This document shows positions 24,401 through 33,024 of a stretch of 42,086 bases of DNA, in pieces (position 1 is the stretch's first letter; each line of letters starts with the position of its first letter). Both the position numbers and the translations under genes were made by a program. Under the pieces are notes generated by a model. The model was not told where the DNA came from and did no database searches. It worked only from the letters and a program-made list of their open reading frames with translations. This stretch comes from CAZWRK01 sp964635875 (lineage in GTDB: Bacteria; Pseudomonadota; Gammaproteobacteria; Burkholderiales; Aquaspirillaceae). The DNA lies in the NCBI GenBank assembly GCA_964635875.1, contig CAZWRK010000021.1, positions 1 through 42,086 on the forward strand. Reading direction: 5' to 3'.

Positions 24401-27400
24401 CGGGGTGTTCTTCTCCAACTGGCGCAGCGATGCCCAGACCTACGCCGACAACACCGGCGGCCGGGTGGGCGAGTACCGCCTGGACATCCGCAACCCGCGC
24501 GTATTCACGCAGTCCGAACTCCCTGAGTTCCAGTCTGTCGAGGAGGCCACCGCCTTCCGCGAAGCCCTGCGCGCTGCGGGGTACGACGGTATCGCCATCG
24601 ACTACACCGAGGTGGACGGGCCGATCCAGTTCGTCGCGTTCGAGGCCGAGCAGGTTATCGAGGTGCAGGTCGAGCAGCAGTATTACCAAGATGGTAATGC
24701 GGGGGTTGAGCAGGAACCCCGTGACCTGTATGTCGGCCACAACATCACTGCCGAGAAGATCCGCCACGCGCTCGACCTCGGCGGGCTCCCTGCCCCGTCA
24801 CTTGGTGTCGGTCGTACAACCACCGGAGGTTTTGAGGGGTTTGGCGACATCACCCTGCTGGCACCAAAGGAGATACTTGAGTCAGACGGCGCCCGCACGT
24901 TCAACGCAGACGTCTACTCTCCTCGGCAACCCCGACCGGTGTACAAGCCTGACCCCAAGAGGTTTGACGCCCTGCTGGAGAAACTGCGCGCCCTCCCGGG
25001 TGGTTTCAGCATTGCCGACATTGATGAAGTTGGCCGCTATGGCGCCGATGCGCTGGCGCGTTCCGATGCAGTCAAGTTGCTCTACCTGACCGAGACTGGG
25101 CAGGCTCCGAAAAGCAAGAAACAGAAAGTCCCTGCTGAGATAAAGAAAGCCGCCAAGCTGCCCTACGCCGAAAGGTCTTACTCGCTGCGAGAGAACCCTG
25201 ATTTTGCTGTGATTGCAAAGAAATACTACTCGGACGCCGTAGCCCAGGTGGAGCAGGCGGGCGAGACGGATCTCGCCGACAAGATGCGGTCGCACTACTT
25301 TGAGGATGACGGCGAGGTCACCTTCCGGTTCCTCGACGAACTCGCGCGAAAGGTGTCCAGGTACGTTAATGAAAACGGCGTCGACACCGGCGTGCTGCGC
25401 CAGGACATCGCCAAGAAGCTGCGCACCCCTGCGCAGTCGGACGCCTTCGAGAAGTGGGTCAAGGACTTGGCCGCTCCAATACTCGGCGACAAGAAACTCG
25501 AGATCTCTCCAAGCCGACGGATACCTTACACCCTCGACAACGTGACCGCGCAGATGATTAAGGAGTTGCGCGGTGGCGAAGGGTTCAACTACGGCGCCGG
25601 CAACATCCGTGCGATGTTTGCGGCCGAGTTGGATTCTGTGCAGGCAGTGCAGAACCGGCGCGGGGAGATCGTGTCCGGCGCTGACATGCAGAAGGCTAAA
25701 AGTGAATCGCAAGCCCGACTGTCTGACACACTCAACGACCTCAAGCGTTTCTACAAGTACGACGCGAACGGGTGGGGGTATATGGACGACGCATCCCGCG
25801 CCATTGCCGAGGGTCCGAAAGGGTGGCGCGAGGCGTTCAAGATCAACGCGGAATCGGAAAAGATTATCCGCGACTACCTCAGCTACCTTAATAACCTGCC
25901 GACCGAATACTTCGAGACAAAGATGCAACGCTCGGTGGACCTCTCCGAGTTCACTGTTGCGATTGTCCCGAAGGGTACGCCACAGGATGTTGTCGCTGCC
26001 CTTGAGGGTAAGGGTCTGACGATCAAGACCTATGACCCGAAGAAGCCCGGCGCCCGCATGAAGGCGATCAAGGCTGTCGACGCAGAGCAGGATATTCTTT
26101 TCCAGTCGGCTTTCCACGGAAGCCCGTACCGGTTCGACAAGTTCTCGCTGGAGCACATGGGCAAGGGTGAGGGTGCCCAGGTTTATGGCTGGGGTCTGTA
26201 CTTCGCGGGCAAGAGGGAGGTGGCGGAGTATTACCGGCAGACGTTGGAGAAGGGGAAGCGCGACTGGTCGTACAAGATCGGTGGAGTTGAGTACACCAGC
26301 TCGGATCACGACGCATTCATCGCTGCTGACATGGCGCATACCGCCCAAGAATATGGCCCTGTGGATAAGGATTGGGCTGAAAGCGAACTTGGCGCGAGGG
26401 CTCCGTATGATGTCGATCGCACAAGGCAGTTGTACGAGGAATTCAGCAAGCAGCAAGTGACTCGCAACAGCGGTGGTCAACTCTACGAGGTCAACATCCC
26501 CGAGGATGGCGAGTACCTGCTGTGGGACAAGCCGCTGTCCGAGCAGCCGGAGAAGGTGCGCGCTGCGCTGGAGTCGCTGAAAACGTCCGAGTTGCTGGAC
26601 GAGGGCACCCGCTCGATCATCGCCAAGGGCTTCGACAAGATGACCGGCGGCGCCCTGCACAACAACCTCGGCGCCGACGACCGGATCAACGAAGGTCGCA
26701 CCGTTGCCCAGCGCGAGGAGTATATCTCCAAGCTGCTGCACGACGCCGGTATCGCCGGTATCAAGTACCTGGACGGCACCAGCCGTGGCGCGGGCGAGGG
26801 TTCCTACAACTATGTCATCTTTGACGACAACGCCGTCGAGATACTCAACACGTTCTACCAGAACCAGAACCAGAACCAGCAGCAGGCGCGCGGGTTCTAT
26901 CGCCCGTCAACCAACACGATGGCGCTGCTCAAGAACGCCAACCTGTCCACGTTCCTGCACGAGACGGGGCACTACTTCTTCGAGGCTGACATCGCCCTGG
27001 TCAGCGACCTGCTGGCACGCGGCACTGACCTCACCGACGGCGAGCAGGCTATCGTCAAGGACGTGTCGGCACTGCTCAAGTGGCACGGGGTGCAGGGCAC
27101 CATCGAGGAGCAGCTGCGCCAGTGGCACACGATGGACTTCGAGGAGAAGCGCGTCTACCACGAGCGCACGGCAGAGTCGTTCGAGGCGTATCTGTTCGAG
27201 GGTAAGGCGCCCAGCATCGAGTTGCAGCCCTACTTCCAGAAGTTCCGCGCGTGGCTGACCAGCGTCTACAAGTCCCTGCGCGACTTTCTCGCCGGCCACC
27301 CGGAAGCGGGCAAGCTGAACGACGAGGTGCGCGCCATCTTCGACCGTATGCTGGCCACCGAGGAGGAGATCGCACTGGCCGAGCAGGGGCGCAGCATGAT

Positions 27401-30400
27401 CTCCCTGTTCCGCACCGAGGCCGAGGCGAACAACGCCGGCCTGACGCCGGAGGAGTTCGCTCGCATCCAGGGGTTGAGTGCCGAGGCGACTGCCGACGCC
27501 GTGCAGGATCTCCAGGCTCGCGCCCTGCGCGACCTGCAGTACAGCCGCAACGCCCGCAACAAGGAGATCAAGCGACTCCAAAAGGAAAGCGCCGCCCGCC
27601 GTCGCGAGGTGCGCATCGACGTGCGCCGCGAGGTGATGAGTCAGCCGGTCTACCGGGCGTGGGAGTTCCTGACCGGCAAGGTGCTGCCGGACGACAAGGT
27701 CGCCCCGACCAAGCCGCGCAAGTCTGGCAAGGCGCTGGATCCACAAGTCGACTCCCTGTTCGTGGCCATTGCCAAGCTGGGCGGGCTGGATGCGGCCGAC
27801 GTTGAGTCCACTTGGGGTGTCACTGACAAGATTCCCCAGCCGGTTTTCGGCAAGCCGGTGCTGCGCAAGTCCGGCGGCAAGAGCATCGACGCTATGGTCG
27901 AGGCGCTGGCCGAGGAGGGTTACCTTGCCGTCGACCGTAACGGCAAGGCTGACGTGCGCGAGTTCGAGGAGTCTTTCGACGCCGAGATGCGTGGCAGCAA
28001 GGTCTACAGCAACCGGGTCGACCCGGCTGTGTTCGCCTCGCCGATGCAGGGCGAGGGTAACAACCCGGAGGCCGTGGTCGCCGGCCGGTTGAATGAAGCC
28101 AGCCTGATCGACATGGGGTTGCCCGAGCAGATCATCGAGCACCTGGTCAACCTGCGCATGGTCGTGAAAAACGGCGGCTGGCACCCTGACCTGCTCGCTG
28201 ACAAGTTCGGCTACGCCTCGGGTGACGAGATGGTGCGCACCGTGGCAGCGGCCGAGAACCCCCGCATCGTGGTCGAGGGGTTGACTGACGCACGCATGCT
28301 CGAGCAGTACGGCGAACTGGCAACGCCCGACGCCATCGAGCGCGAGGCCGACCGTGCCATCCACAACGAGGTGCGCGCCCGCATGGTCGCCACCGAGGCC
28401 AACGCACTGGCCCGTGCGACCGGCCGCCCCAAGATACTGGCGCAGGCTGCGAAGGAGTACGCCGCCACGATGGTCGCCCGTCTGCGCATCAGCGACCTGC
28501 GCCGCAGCGCGGTGGCCTACGGCAACGCCGAGGGCAGGGCTGCGAAGAACGCCGCAAAGGCCGTGCGCGAGGGTAACCTGCAGGTGGCCGGGGCCGAGAA
28601 GCGCAATCAACTGGTCAACCTCTACGCCACGAAAGCGGCCCACGAGGCGGTGCAGGAAACCGACAAGCTGCTGCGCAAGTGGTCGGAGTTCGCTCGCCGA
28701 CCCGATGACAAGCTGGTTAAGACCTACGACATGGACATCGTCAACGCGGTGCGTGTCATTCTGGGCCAGTACGGGATCGCCCCGGCCAAGACCCAGCGGG
28801 CAGCGGACTACATCAAGACCCTCCAGTCGAACGACCCGGAGATGTTCGCCGTGGTGTCCGAGTCGGTGGCAGCGGCAGAGGCCAACGCCAAGCCGATCAA
28901 GGAGATGACCGTCGAGGAGATGCGCGGGCTCAAGGATGAGATCGACACCCTGCTGCACCTCGCCCGTCGCTCCCGCCAGATGGAACTCGGCGGCGACCTG
29001 CTCGACCGGCAGGACATCGAGGACGAGTTGTACGCCCGTCTCGACGAGATCGGCATCCCCGACGTCATCCCCGGTGAAGGCTCCGCCGTGACACCGGCCG
29101 AGCAGACGCTGGCCCGGTTCAAGTCGCTGCTGGCCTTTGCCACCCGCGTCGAGTCGTGGGCCATCAAGATGGACGGTAAGGACTTCGGCGGCCCGTTCAC
29201 CCGCTTCGTGTTCGGCCCTATCAAGCAGGCTGCGGACGCCTACCGTGCGGAGAAGGCGGTGCGCCTGCGCGAGTTCCGCGACCTGGTGGACACCATCGCC
29301 GACACCCTCAAGCCGCAGGTTATCGCGGCACCGGAACTCGGCTACACCTTCGGCAGGGACTCCGGGGGCTCGGCCATCAACGAGATCGTGCACGCCATCC
29401 TGCACACCGGTAACGACAGCAACATGCGCAAGCTGCTGCTGGGCCGTGGCTGGGCCACCGAGAACGCCGACGGCACGGTCAACACTGCACGCTGGGACGC
29501 CTTCATCGACCGGATGGTCGCCGAGGGCAAGATCACCAAAGCGCATTTTGACTTCGCCCAGGGCGTGTGGGACTTGCTGGAGTCGACCAAGCCGCTGGCG
29601 CAAAAGACGCACCGCGACGTGTTCGGCAAGTATTTCGACGAGGTGACCGCCCGCCCGTTGCAGACACCCTTCGGCGAATACCGTGGCGGCTACGTGCCGG
29701 CGATGGTCGACAGCCGGGTGGTGCAGGATGCGGACCTGCGCAAGCTGGCCGACGAGGAGAACGCGGCGATGTCCTACGCCTTCCCGACCACGGCAAAGGG
29801 GTTCACCAAGGCGCGCGTGGAGTACAACAAGCCGCTCATGCTCGACCTGCGCACGCTGGCCCAGCACGTCGACAAGGTGTTGATGTTCTCCTACATGGAG
29901 ATGCCGGTGCGCGACGTGCAGCGCGTCCTGTCCAAGAAGGTCGGGCAGGCGCTGGGGCGTGTCGACCCGGCAGCCATCCCCGGTATGCTGACCCCGTGGC
30001 TGCACCGTGCAGCCAAGCAACAGGTGGAGACGCCGGTGCCCGGCAGTGCTGGCACCATGCGATTCTTCTCGGTGCTGCGGTCACGTGCTGGCATGGCCGC
30101 CATGTTCGGCAACCTGGCCAACGCCGTGCAGCAGGCCACGGGCTTCTCGATGGCAGCGGTCAAGGTCAAGCCGCGACTGCTCAAGTCGGCGATGGCGGAC
30201 TACATCAGCGCGCCGCGCGACCTGGTTCGCTCGGTGGCCGAGGCGTCGCCGTACATGGCCACCCGCATGGACAACGAGGTGGCGATAATGACCGACGCCA
30301 TCAATGACATCCTGCTAAACCCGTCGCTGCTGGAGCGCGGGCAGGCGTGGACAATGAAGCACTCCTACTTCCTGCAGTCGGGCCTCGACAATGTTATGTC

Positions 30401-31166
30401 CCCGATTATCTGGACGGCCGCCTACAACCAGGCCGTCGAGCAGGGGGCCGAGCACGACGAGGCGGTGCAGTTCGCCAACGGTGTGATTCGCCAGACGCAG
30501 GGGTCTACCTTGCCGGAGGACATCAGCCGCATCGAGTCGGGCAACGCCTTCGTCCGGATGTTCACGCAGTTCGCCGGGTACTTCAACATGCAGGCCAACC
30601 TGCTCGGCACCGAGTTCGTCAACCTGACCCGCGACATGGGGTTGCGCAAGGGCTACGGGCGCGGGCTGTACATCCTGACCATGGGGTTCCTGATCCCGGC
30701 CATCGTCGGCGAGGCCATCATGCAGGTGTTCCGTGGCGGCCCGGATGACGAGGACGACGACGGTTACCTCGACGACTGGCTGGCGGCAACCTTCCTCTGG
30801 GCACCGCTGCGCAACGCTACGGCGATGGTCCCGGTCGGTGGTCAGCTGGTGACGACCACGGTCAACACGTGGAACGACAAGCCATATGACGACCGCATCA
30901 GCACCAGCCCGGCCATCTCGATGCTCGAGAGTGCGGTCAAGGCACCGGTGTCGGTCTACAAGGCCGTGGCCGAGGAGGGCAGTTCGCAGAAGGCCGTGCG
31001 TGATGTCGGTACGCTGATCTCGATGTCGGTCGGTCTACCTGGCAATATCGCCGCCCGCCCCATCGGCTACCTGACCGGGGTCGCTGCCGACGACATAAAC
31101 CCGACCAGCGCGGCGGACATGGCACGTGGCGCGGTGACGGGGGTGGCGAGCCCGGAGAGCAAGTAA
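21480..31166 (+). CDS. giant polyvalent internal virion / ejection protein, 3228 aa
   Basis: Takes the place of T7 gp16 and resembles large polyvalent (DarB-like) phage proteins. The N-terminal 330 residues carry several Gly/Ala-rich membrane-active segments. Three ADP-ribosyltransferase-like modules follow: about 647-844 (weakest), 940-1068 (RIFRGS, GLGVFFSN) and 1543-1794 (AFHGSPYRF, GWGLYFA). A metallopeptidase motif HETGH is at 1827-1831. Long coiled coils follow, then a C-terminal polyvalent-associated domain (LPD38-like) with RMFTQFAGYFNMQANL and a hydrophobic helix near 3060-3083 followed by an acidic loop. Likely ejected with the DNA to protect or modify host targets. Less GC-rich patches (about 23420-24080 and 25080-26100) mark acquired modules. 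Enzyme activities are inferred from the motifs. Confidence 0.88.
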   Translation: MANNPYLDLLEQGQSANVETGGNPYLTVVEDGVQRDNAAFKASATIAIESNPDEVARQRRVAELLSVPPAAVEAMPKETAHQARMVELEKVTADAPTLRRKFTDADFAKLAHDDAENLAGIERTITGTLRDVGVTALKGAVGLPNAAVGLLDIVAGGRVGRGLDSIGVRFNDASEILDTMFSPAQQAANREVRQADGFLDTLSAAIANPSTIAVTVGESAPQILGGAGIARGIVAAAPRVGALAAGAAGEGILGAGAAASQFRANNEDGLLTGKEQVSAVGLGAGTALFAAVGGKLAQKLGIGDIDTALASGQMTQATVRTSLARELAQAGLTEGVFEELPQSAQEQIWSNFAEDKPLLEGVGNAAAMGMLAGAVTGAGFQGVQRLAMRDQQAAADGERTAAGIEKLNELAKASKVLKRDPAAVESLVQEAAAEGSDRIYIDATALLQSGVAEQVAAVSPAVAEQIAEKAATGGMVEIPLGEYVARIAPTDFAQQLADIVKVDPSGFTRAEAREFYQTQGAELQAQVEAQLASAQVDDEFRASRDRVKQTLLDELNALGRFTPDKNEFDATLIASRVAVRASQLGITPEQFFEQQAQRLRVMAEPMPGTADTLTQVTPEQALTTNVPLELPTDQVFADAVANTQGAEITDEGLLIDLVRFQKPEQEGAQAIRTGVFYLPAKSADVKHYRNAKTGYGGNERFNSATLIRRPLFVKGATGGAAPEQAFKQLKGKEALAEMSRAVTQVITRGGNYMRPDPALKLQLIEEFLDQYAPESVSLAPQIERVSREGNTLRYALQEIAVAHAVRASGYDAVVGYSNAKTGPRISEVFDVREQTFPARGVDSSIHGDFLNQTDGVDFNNPEVVDSKMSPDVIDFLVAQGMMTPEEAQRAKTRTAGAGGRAQQAGAGGQRAGQVAGRTVAGTAARSGWQSATAVRGPDGKPARIFRGSADGAVTPDNFNPEQFGKASGYATSGLGVFFSNWRSDAQTYADNTGGRVGEYRLDIRNPRVFTQSELPEFQSVEEATAFREALRAAGYDGIAIDYTEVDGPIQFVAFEAEQVIEVQVEQQYYQDGNAGVEQEPRDLYVGHNITAEKIRHALDLGGLPAPSLGVGRTTTGGFEGFGDITLLAPKEILESDGARTFNADVYSPRQPRPVYKPDPKRFDALLEKLRALPGGFSIADIDEVGRYGADALARSDAVKLLYLTETGQAPKSKKQKVPAEIKKAAKLPYAERSYSLRENPDFAVIAKKYYSDAVAQVEQAGETDLADKMRSHYFEDDGEVTFRFLDELARKVSRYVNENGVDTGVLRQDIAKKLRTPAQSDAFEKWVKDLAAPILGDKKLEISPSRRIPYTLDNVTAQMIKELRGGEGFNYGAGNIRAMFAAELDSVQAVQNRRGEIVSGADMQKAKSESQARLSDTLNDLKRFYKYDANGWGYMDDASRAIAEGPKGWREAFKINAESEKIIRDYLSYLNNLPTEYFETKMQRSVDLSEFTVAIVPKGTPQDVVAALEGKGLTIKTYDPKKPGARMKAIKAVDAEQDILFQSAFHGSPYRFDKFSLEHMGKGEGAQVYGWGLYFAGKREVAEYYRQTLEKGKRDWSYKIGGVEYTSSDHDAFIAADMAHTAQEYGPVDKDWAESELGARAPYDVDRTRQLYEEFSKQQVTRNSGGQLYEVNIPEDGEYLLWDKPLSEQPEKVRAALESLKTSELLDEGTRSIIAKGFDKMTGGALHNNLGADDRINEGRTVAQREEYISKLLHDAGIAGIKYLDGTSRGAGEGSYNYVIFDDNAVEILNTFYQNQNQNQQQARGFYRPSTNTMALLKNANLSTFLHETGHYFFEADIALVSDLLARGTDLTDGEQAIVKDVSALLKWHGVQGTIEEQLRQWHTMDFEEKRVYHERTAESFEAYLFEGKAPSIELQPYFQKFRAWLTSVYKSLRDFLAGHPEAGKLNDEVRAIFDRMLATEEEIALAEQGRSMISLFRTEAEANNAGLTPEEFARIQGLSAEATADAVQDLQARALRDLQYSRNARNKEIKRLQKESAARRREVRIDVRREVMSQPVYRAWEFLTGKVLPDDKVAPTKPRKSGKALDPQVDSLFVAIAKLGGLDAADVESTWGVTDKIPQPVFGKPVLRKSGGKSIDAMVEALAEEGYLAVDRNGKADVREFEESFDAEMRGSKVYSNRVDPAVFASPMQGEGNNPEAVVAGRLNEASLIDMGLPEQIIEHLVNLRMVVKNGGWHPDLLADKFGYASGDEMVRTVAAAENPRIVVEGLTDARMLEQYGELATPDAIEREADRAIHNEVRARMVATEANALARATGRPKILAQAAKEYAATMVARLRISDLRRSAVAYGNAEGRAAKNAAKAVREGNLQVAGAEKRNQLVNLYATKAAHEAVQETDKLLRKWSEFARRPDDKLVKTYDMDIVNAVRVILGQYGIAPAKTQRAADYIKTLQSNDPEMFAVVSESVAAAEANAKPIKEMTVEEMRGLKDEIDTLLHLARRSRQMELGGDLLDRQDIEDELYARLDEIGIPDVIPGEGSAVTPAEQTLARFKSLLAFATRVESWAIKMDGKDFGGPFTRFVFGPIKQAADAYRAEKAVRLREFRDLVDTIADTLKPQVIAAPELGYTFGRDSGGSAINEIVHAILHTGNDSNMRKLLLGRGWATENADGTVNTARWDAFIDRMVAEGKITKAHFDFAQGVWDLLESTKPLAQKTHRDVFGKYFDEVTARPLQTPFGEYRGGYVPAMVDSRVVQDADLRKLADEENAAMSYAFPTTAKGFTKARVEYNKPLMLDLRTLAQHVDKVLMFSYMEMPVRDVQRVLSKKVGQALGRVDPAAIPGMLTPWLHRAAKQQVETPVPGSAGTMRFFSVLRSRAGMAAMFGNLANAVQQATGFSMAAVKVKPRLLKSAMADYISAPRDLVRSVAEASPYMATRMDNEVAIMTDAINDILLNPSLLERGQAWTMKHSYFLQSGLDNVMSPIIWTAAYNQAVEQGAEHDEAVQFANGVIRQTQGSTLPEDISRIESGNAFVRMFTQFAGYFNMQANLLGTEFVNLTRDMGLRKGYGRGLYILTMGFLIPAIVGEAIMQVFRGGPDDEDDDGYLDDWLAATFLWAPLRNATAMVPVGGQLVTTTVNTWNDKPYDDRISTSPAISMLESAVKAPVSVYKAVAEEGSSQKAVRDVGTLISMSVGLPGNIAARPIGYLTGVAADDINPTSAADMARGAVTGVASPESK
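24145..24339 (+). CDS. possible nested gene in +1 frame of the giant gene, 64 aa
   Basis: ORF with GTG start at 24145 and GAGGAGG 6 bases before it. Two in-frame TGA codons close the frame just upstream, and it ends in TAA at 24337-24339. Its codons have the G/C-rich third positions typical of this genome, whereas over the same bases the giant frame has unusual codons and a low-complexity Gly/Ala/Arg/Gln linker (residues about 892-925). The product starts MLRPELQALVDAPNKPV and ends SSEAAPTAQ; no family recognised. Either a true overlapping gene or the trace of an ancestral frame. Confidence 0.5.
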   Translation: MLRPELQALVDAPNKPVPVVSEPVKSLAELSQEPPPGVDGNLLRQYAAQTESLPASSEAAPTAQ

Positions 31167-31168
31167 CC

Positions 31169-31201
31169 GGTGCACCTGCTAAACCTCCCGGGGGGTAGCC
31201 T
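31169..31201 (+). promoter_or_regulatory. late box element 5
   Basis: GGTGCACCTGCT at 31169-31180 (one mismatch at the last base), 12 bases, GGG, then TAGCCT at 31196-31201. AAACCTCC (31181-31188) pairs with GGAGGTTT (31217-31224); after one mismatch the stem continues with GGGGG (31190-31194) and CCCCC (31211-31215). The ribosome-binding site AGGAGG (31216-31221) lies in the right arm; the predicted transcript start (about 31208) lies in the loop. Confidence 0.78.
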
Positions 31202-31228
31202 GCTGTCAGTCCCCCAGGAGGTTTAGCT

Positions 31229-32926
31229 GTGACCATCTCCAGCCAGGTGCGCATCGCCGGCCCATATACCGGCAACGGCACCACCGACACTTTCTCGTTC
31301 TCGTTCAAGGTTTTCTCGGCCAGCGACCTGCTGGTCGTGAAGCTGGACGAGGCCACCAACACCGAGTCGACTCTCACGCTGACGACCGACTACACCGTCA
31401 CGCTCAACGGCAACCAGGACGCCAACCCCGGGGGTTCGGTGACACTGGTCGCCGGCAACATGGCGGCGGGGTTCAAGCTGACCGTCACCAGCGAGATCGA
31501 CTACCTGCAGCCGGTTGACCTGACCAACCAGGGTGGGTTTTACCCGAAGGTCATCAGCAACGCGCTGGACCGTTTGACCATCTTCGTGCAGCAGATTATC
31601 GGACTTATCAATCGCGGCATGCGGTTCCCGATCTCCGACGGCACCATCGCTGGCGAGTTGCCGGTCAAGGCCGTGCGCGCCGGCAAGTTCCTCACGTTCG
31701 ACGAGGACGGCAACCCGACCGTGGACGGTGCGATCAGCACCTACTACTACGGCGCACTGTCCAGTGACCCCGCCACCCGGCCCAATGGCAGCGCGGTGAA
31801 CGAGGGGGATTATTACTTCAACACAGTCGACAAGCAGATGCGCGTCTACAACGGAACCGCTTGGCAAAATACCAACTCCGGAACCATCTCAGTGCAGAAT
31901 TTCAGCGGTACGGGGGCACAAACTGCGTTCCCCCTAAGCACCGATCCGGGCAACGAGCGCAACACCCAGATATACATCTCCGGGGTGTACCAGCAAAAAG
32001 ACCAGTACAGCATCAGCGGCACAACACTTACGTTCGCGGCAGCACCGCCGATCGGTACGGACAACATCGAGGTGGTCACGTTAGACGTTGCGGAGATTTC
32101 GTTGTTCACCCCATCGCAGTTGACGGTGCTCAACACCCTGGCTGACGACACAACGCCGTTCGCCTTGACCTTGCTTAACGACGCGGATGCGGCGGCGATG
32201 CGTACAACGCTTGGTGTTATGCCAACGGCAGAGATAATTGGCCGGCTTGTTGATGTCCAGGTATACAATTCCGTGGGCTCAACAAATTGGATCAACCCGT
32301 ACTATTTGGGCGCAACATCTGAAAGCGGTATTGTTGAAATTATTGTTGTCAGCGGCGGTGCCTCTGGTGGAGGGGCTGCGAACTCTACCGCAGGGAACAT
32401 AGCTGTAGGCGCAAACGGAGGCGGTGGAGCTTTCGTCCATGCTCTTATTCCAGCCAACAAACTGGCGGCATTTGAGCAAGTTACAGTTGGAGCGGGAGGA
32501 ACAGGGGTAGCAAACGCCACAGGGAACGCCGGAGGAACTTCTCGCTTTTCATCTTCCGGCAGCCAATACATTCAATGCACTGGCGGGCAACCCGGGACCA
32601 ATCTTGCAAATGGAAGCACCGTTGGCATTGCAACAGGTGGACTAGGTGGCGCTGCCACTACCCCTGGCTCTTTCTGGACAATTCTGCAAATTCAAAATGG
32701 CCAGCAGGGCGACGTTTCTCGCAGGCTCTCAGCAACTCAAGTCATCACTGGCAAAGGCGGTGATTCGCTATGGGGGATGGGCGGCACAATGGCCGGTAAC
32801 GGTGTTGGATTCGGAGCAATCGGGATCGGTGGTGGCGGATCTGGCTCTGTTTGCATTAACGGAGCAACAGGAAACTACTCTGGCGAGGGTCAGATAGGAC
32901 TCGTCATCGTTCGCACTTATTCGTAA
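31229..32926 (+). CDS. tail fibre protein
   Basis: 565 residues. The N-terminal part (about 1-150; VRIAGPYTGNGTTDTFSFSF, ALDRLTIFVQQIIGLINRGM) is the T7 gp17-type tail attachment domain. A beta-rich shaft follows with two YxxDQY/TL repeats. From about 370 a glycine-rich domain (SGGASGGGAAN, GANGGGGAF, GAGGTGVANATG, IGIGGGGSGS) resembles the polyglycine adhesin tips of T-even gp38-like proteins, and it ends in GQIGLVIVRTYS. GC falls in the 3' third, as expected for an exchanged receptor-binding tip. Starts at GTG 31229 behind AGGAGG, which is sequestered in a hairpin. Confidence 0.9.
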   Translation: MTISSQVRIAGPYTGNGTTDTFSFSFKVFSASDLLVVKLDEATNTESTLTLTTDYTVTLNGNQDANPGGSVTLVAGNMAAGFKLTVTSEIDYLQPVDLTNQGGFYPKVISNALDRLTIFVQQIIGLINRGMRFPISDGTIAGELPVKAVRAGKFLTFDEDGNPTVDGAISTYYYGALSSDPATRPNGSAVNEGDYYFNTVDKQMRVYNGTAWQNTNSGTISVQNFSGTGAQTAFPLSTDPGNERNTQIYISGVYQQKDQYSISGTTLTFAAAPPIGTDNIEVVTLDVAEISLFTPSQLTVLNTLADDTTPFALTLLNDADAAAMRTTLGVMPTAEIIGRLVDVQVYNSVGSTNWINPYYLGATSESGIVEIIVVSGGASGGGAANSTAGNIAVGANGGGGAFVHALIPANKLAAFEQVTVGAGGTGVANATGNAGGTSRFSSSGSQYIQCTGGQPGTNLANGSTVGIATGGLGGAATTPGSFWTILQIQNGQQGDVSRRLSATQVITGKGGDSLWGMGGTMAGNGVGFGAIGIGGGGSGSVCINGATGNYSGEGQIGLVIVRTYS

Positions 32927-32944
32927 CCCTTCCCCTCAGAGCGC

Positions 32945-32968
32945 GGCCCACTTCGGTGGGCCTTTTTT
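32945..32968 (+). terminator. intrinsic terminator after the tail fibre
   Basis: GGCCCAC (32945-32951), TTCG tetraloop, GTGGGCC (32956-32962), then six T. A strong terminator, immediately followed by late box element 6 at 32971, so the lysis genes are insulated and need their own promoter. Confidence 0.95.
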
Positions 32969-32970
32969 AT

Positions 32971-33003
32971 GGTGCACCTGCCAAGCAGTCGGGCGGCTAC
33001 CTT
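32971..33003 (+). promoter_or_regulatory. late box element 6
   Basis: GGTGCACCTGCC at 32971-32982, 12 bases, GGC, then TACCTT at 32998-33003. The base 39 nt from the box start is an ATT (33010) in frame with the following gene. ACCTTTG (32999-33005) pairs perfectly with CAAAGGT (33015-33021), which contains the likely ribosome-binding site AAAGG. The element directly follows a strong terminator, good evidence that it is a promoter. Confidence 0.8.
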
Positions 33004-33024
33004 TGCAGCATTGACAAAGGTGGT

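Noticed and set aside
21480..31166. Long ORFs on the minus strand opposite the giant gene (for example 1037 codons at 26907-30020)
   Set aside because: High GC leaves reverse frames open; they lack ribosome-binding sites and recognisable domains, and the plus-strand frame is continuous and well supported.
31229..32926. Diversity-generating retroelement target in the fibre, as in BPP-1
   Set aside because: No reverse transcriptase gene and no template repeat of the fibre 3' end were seen; the glycine-rich tip explains the local repeats.
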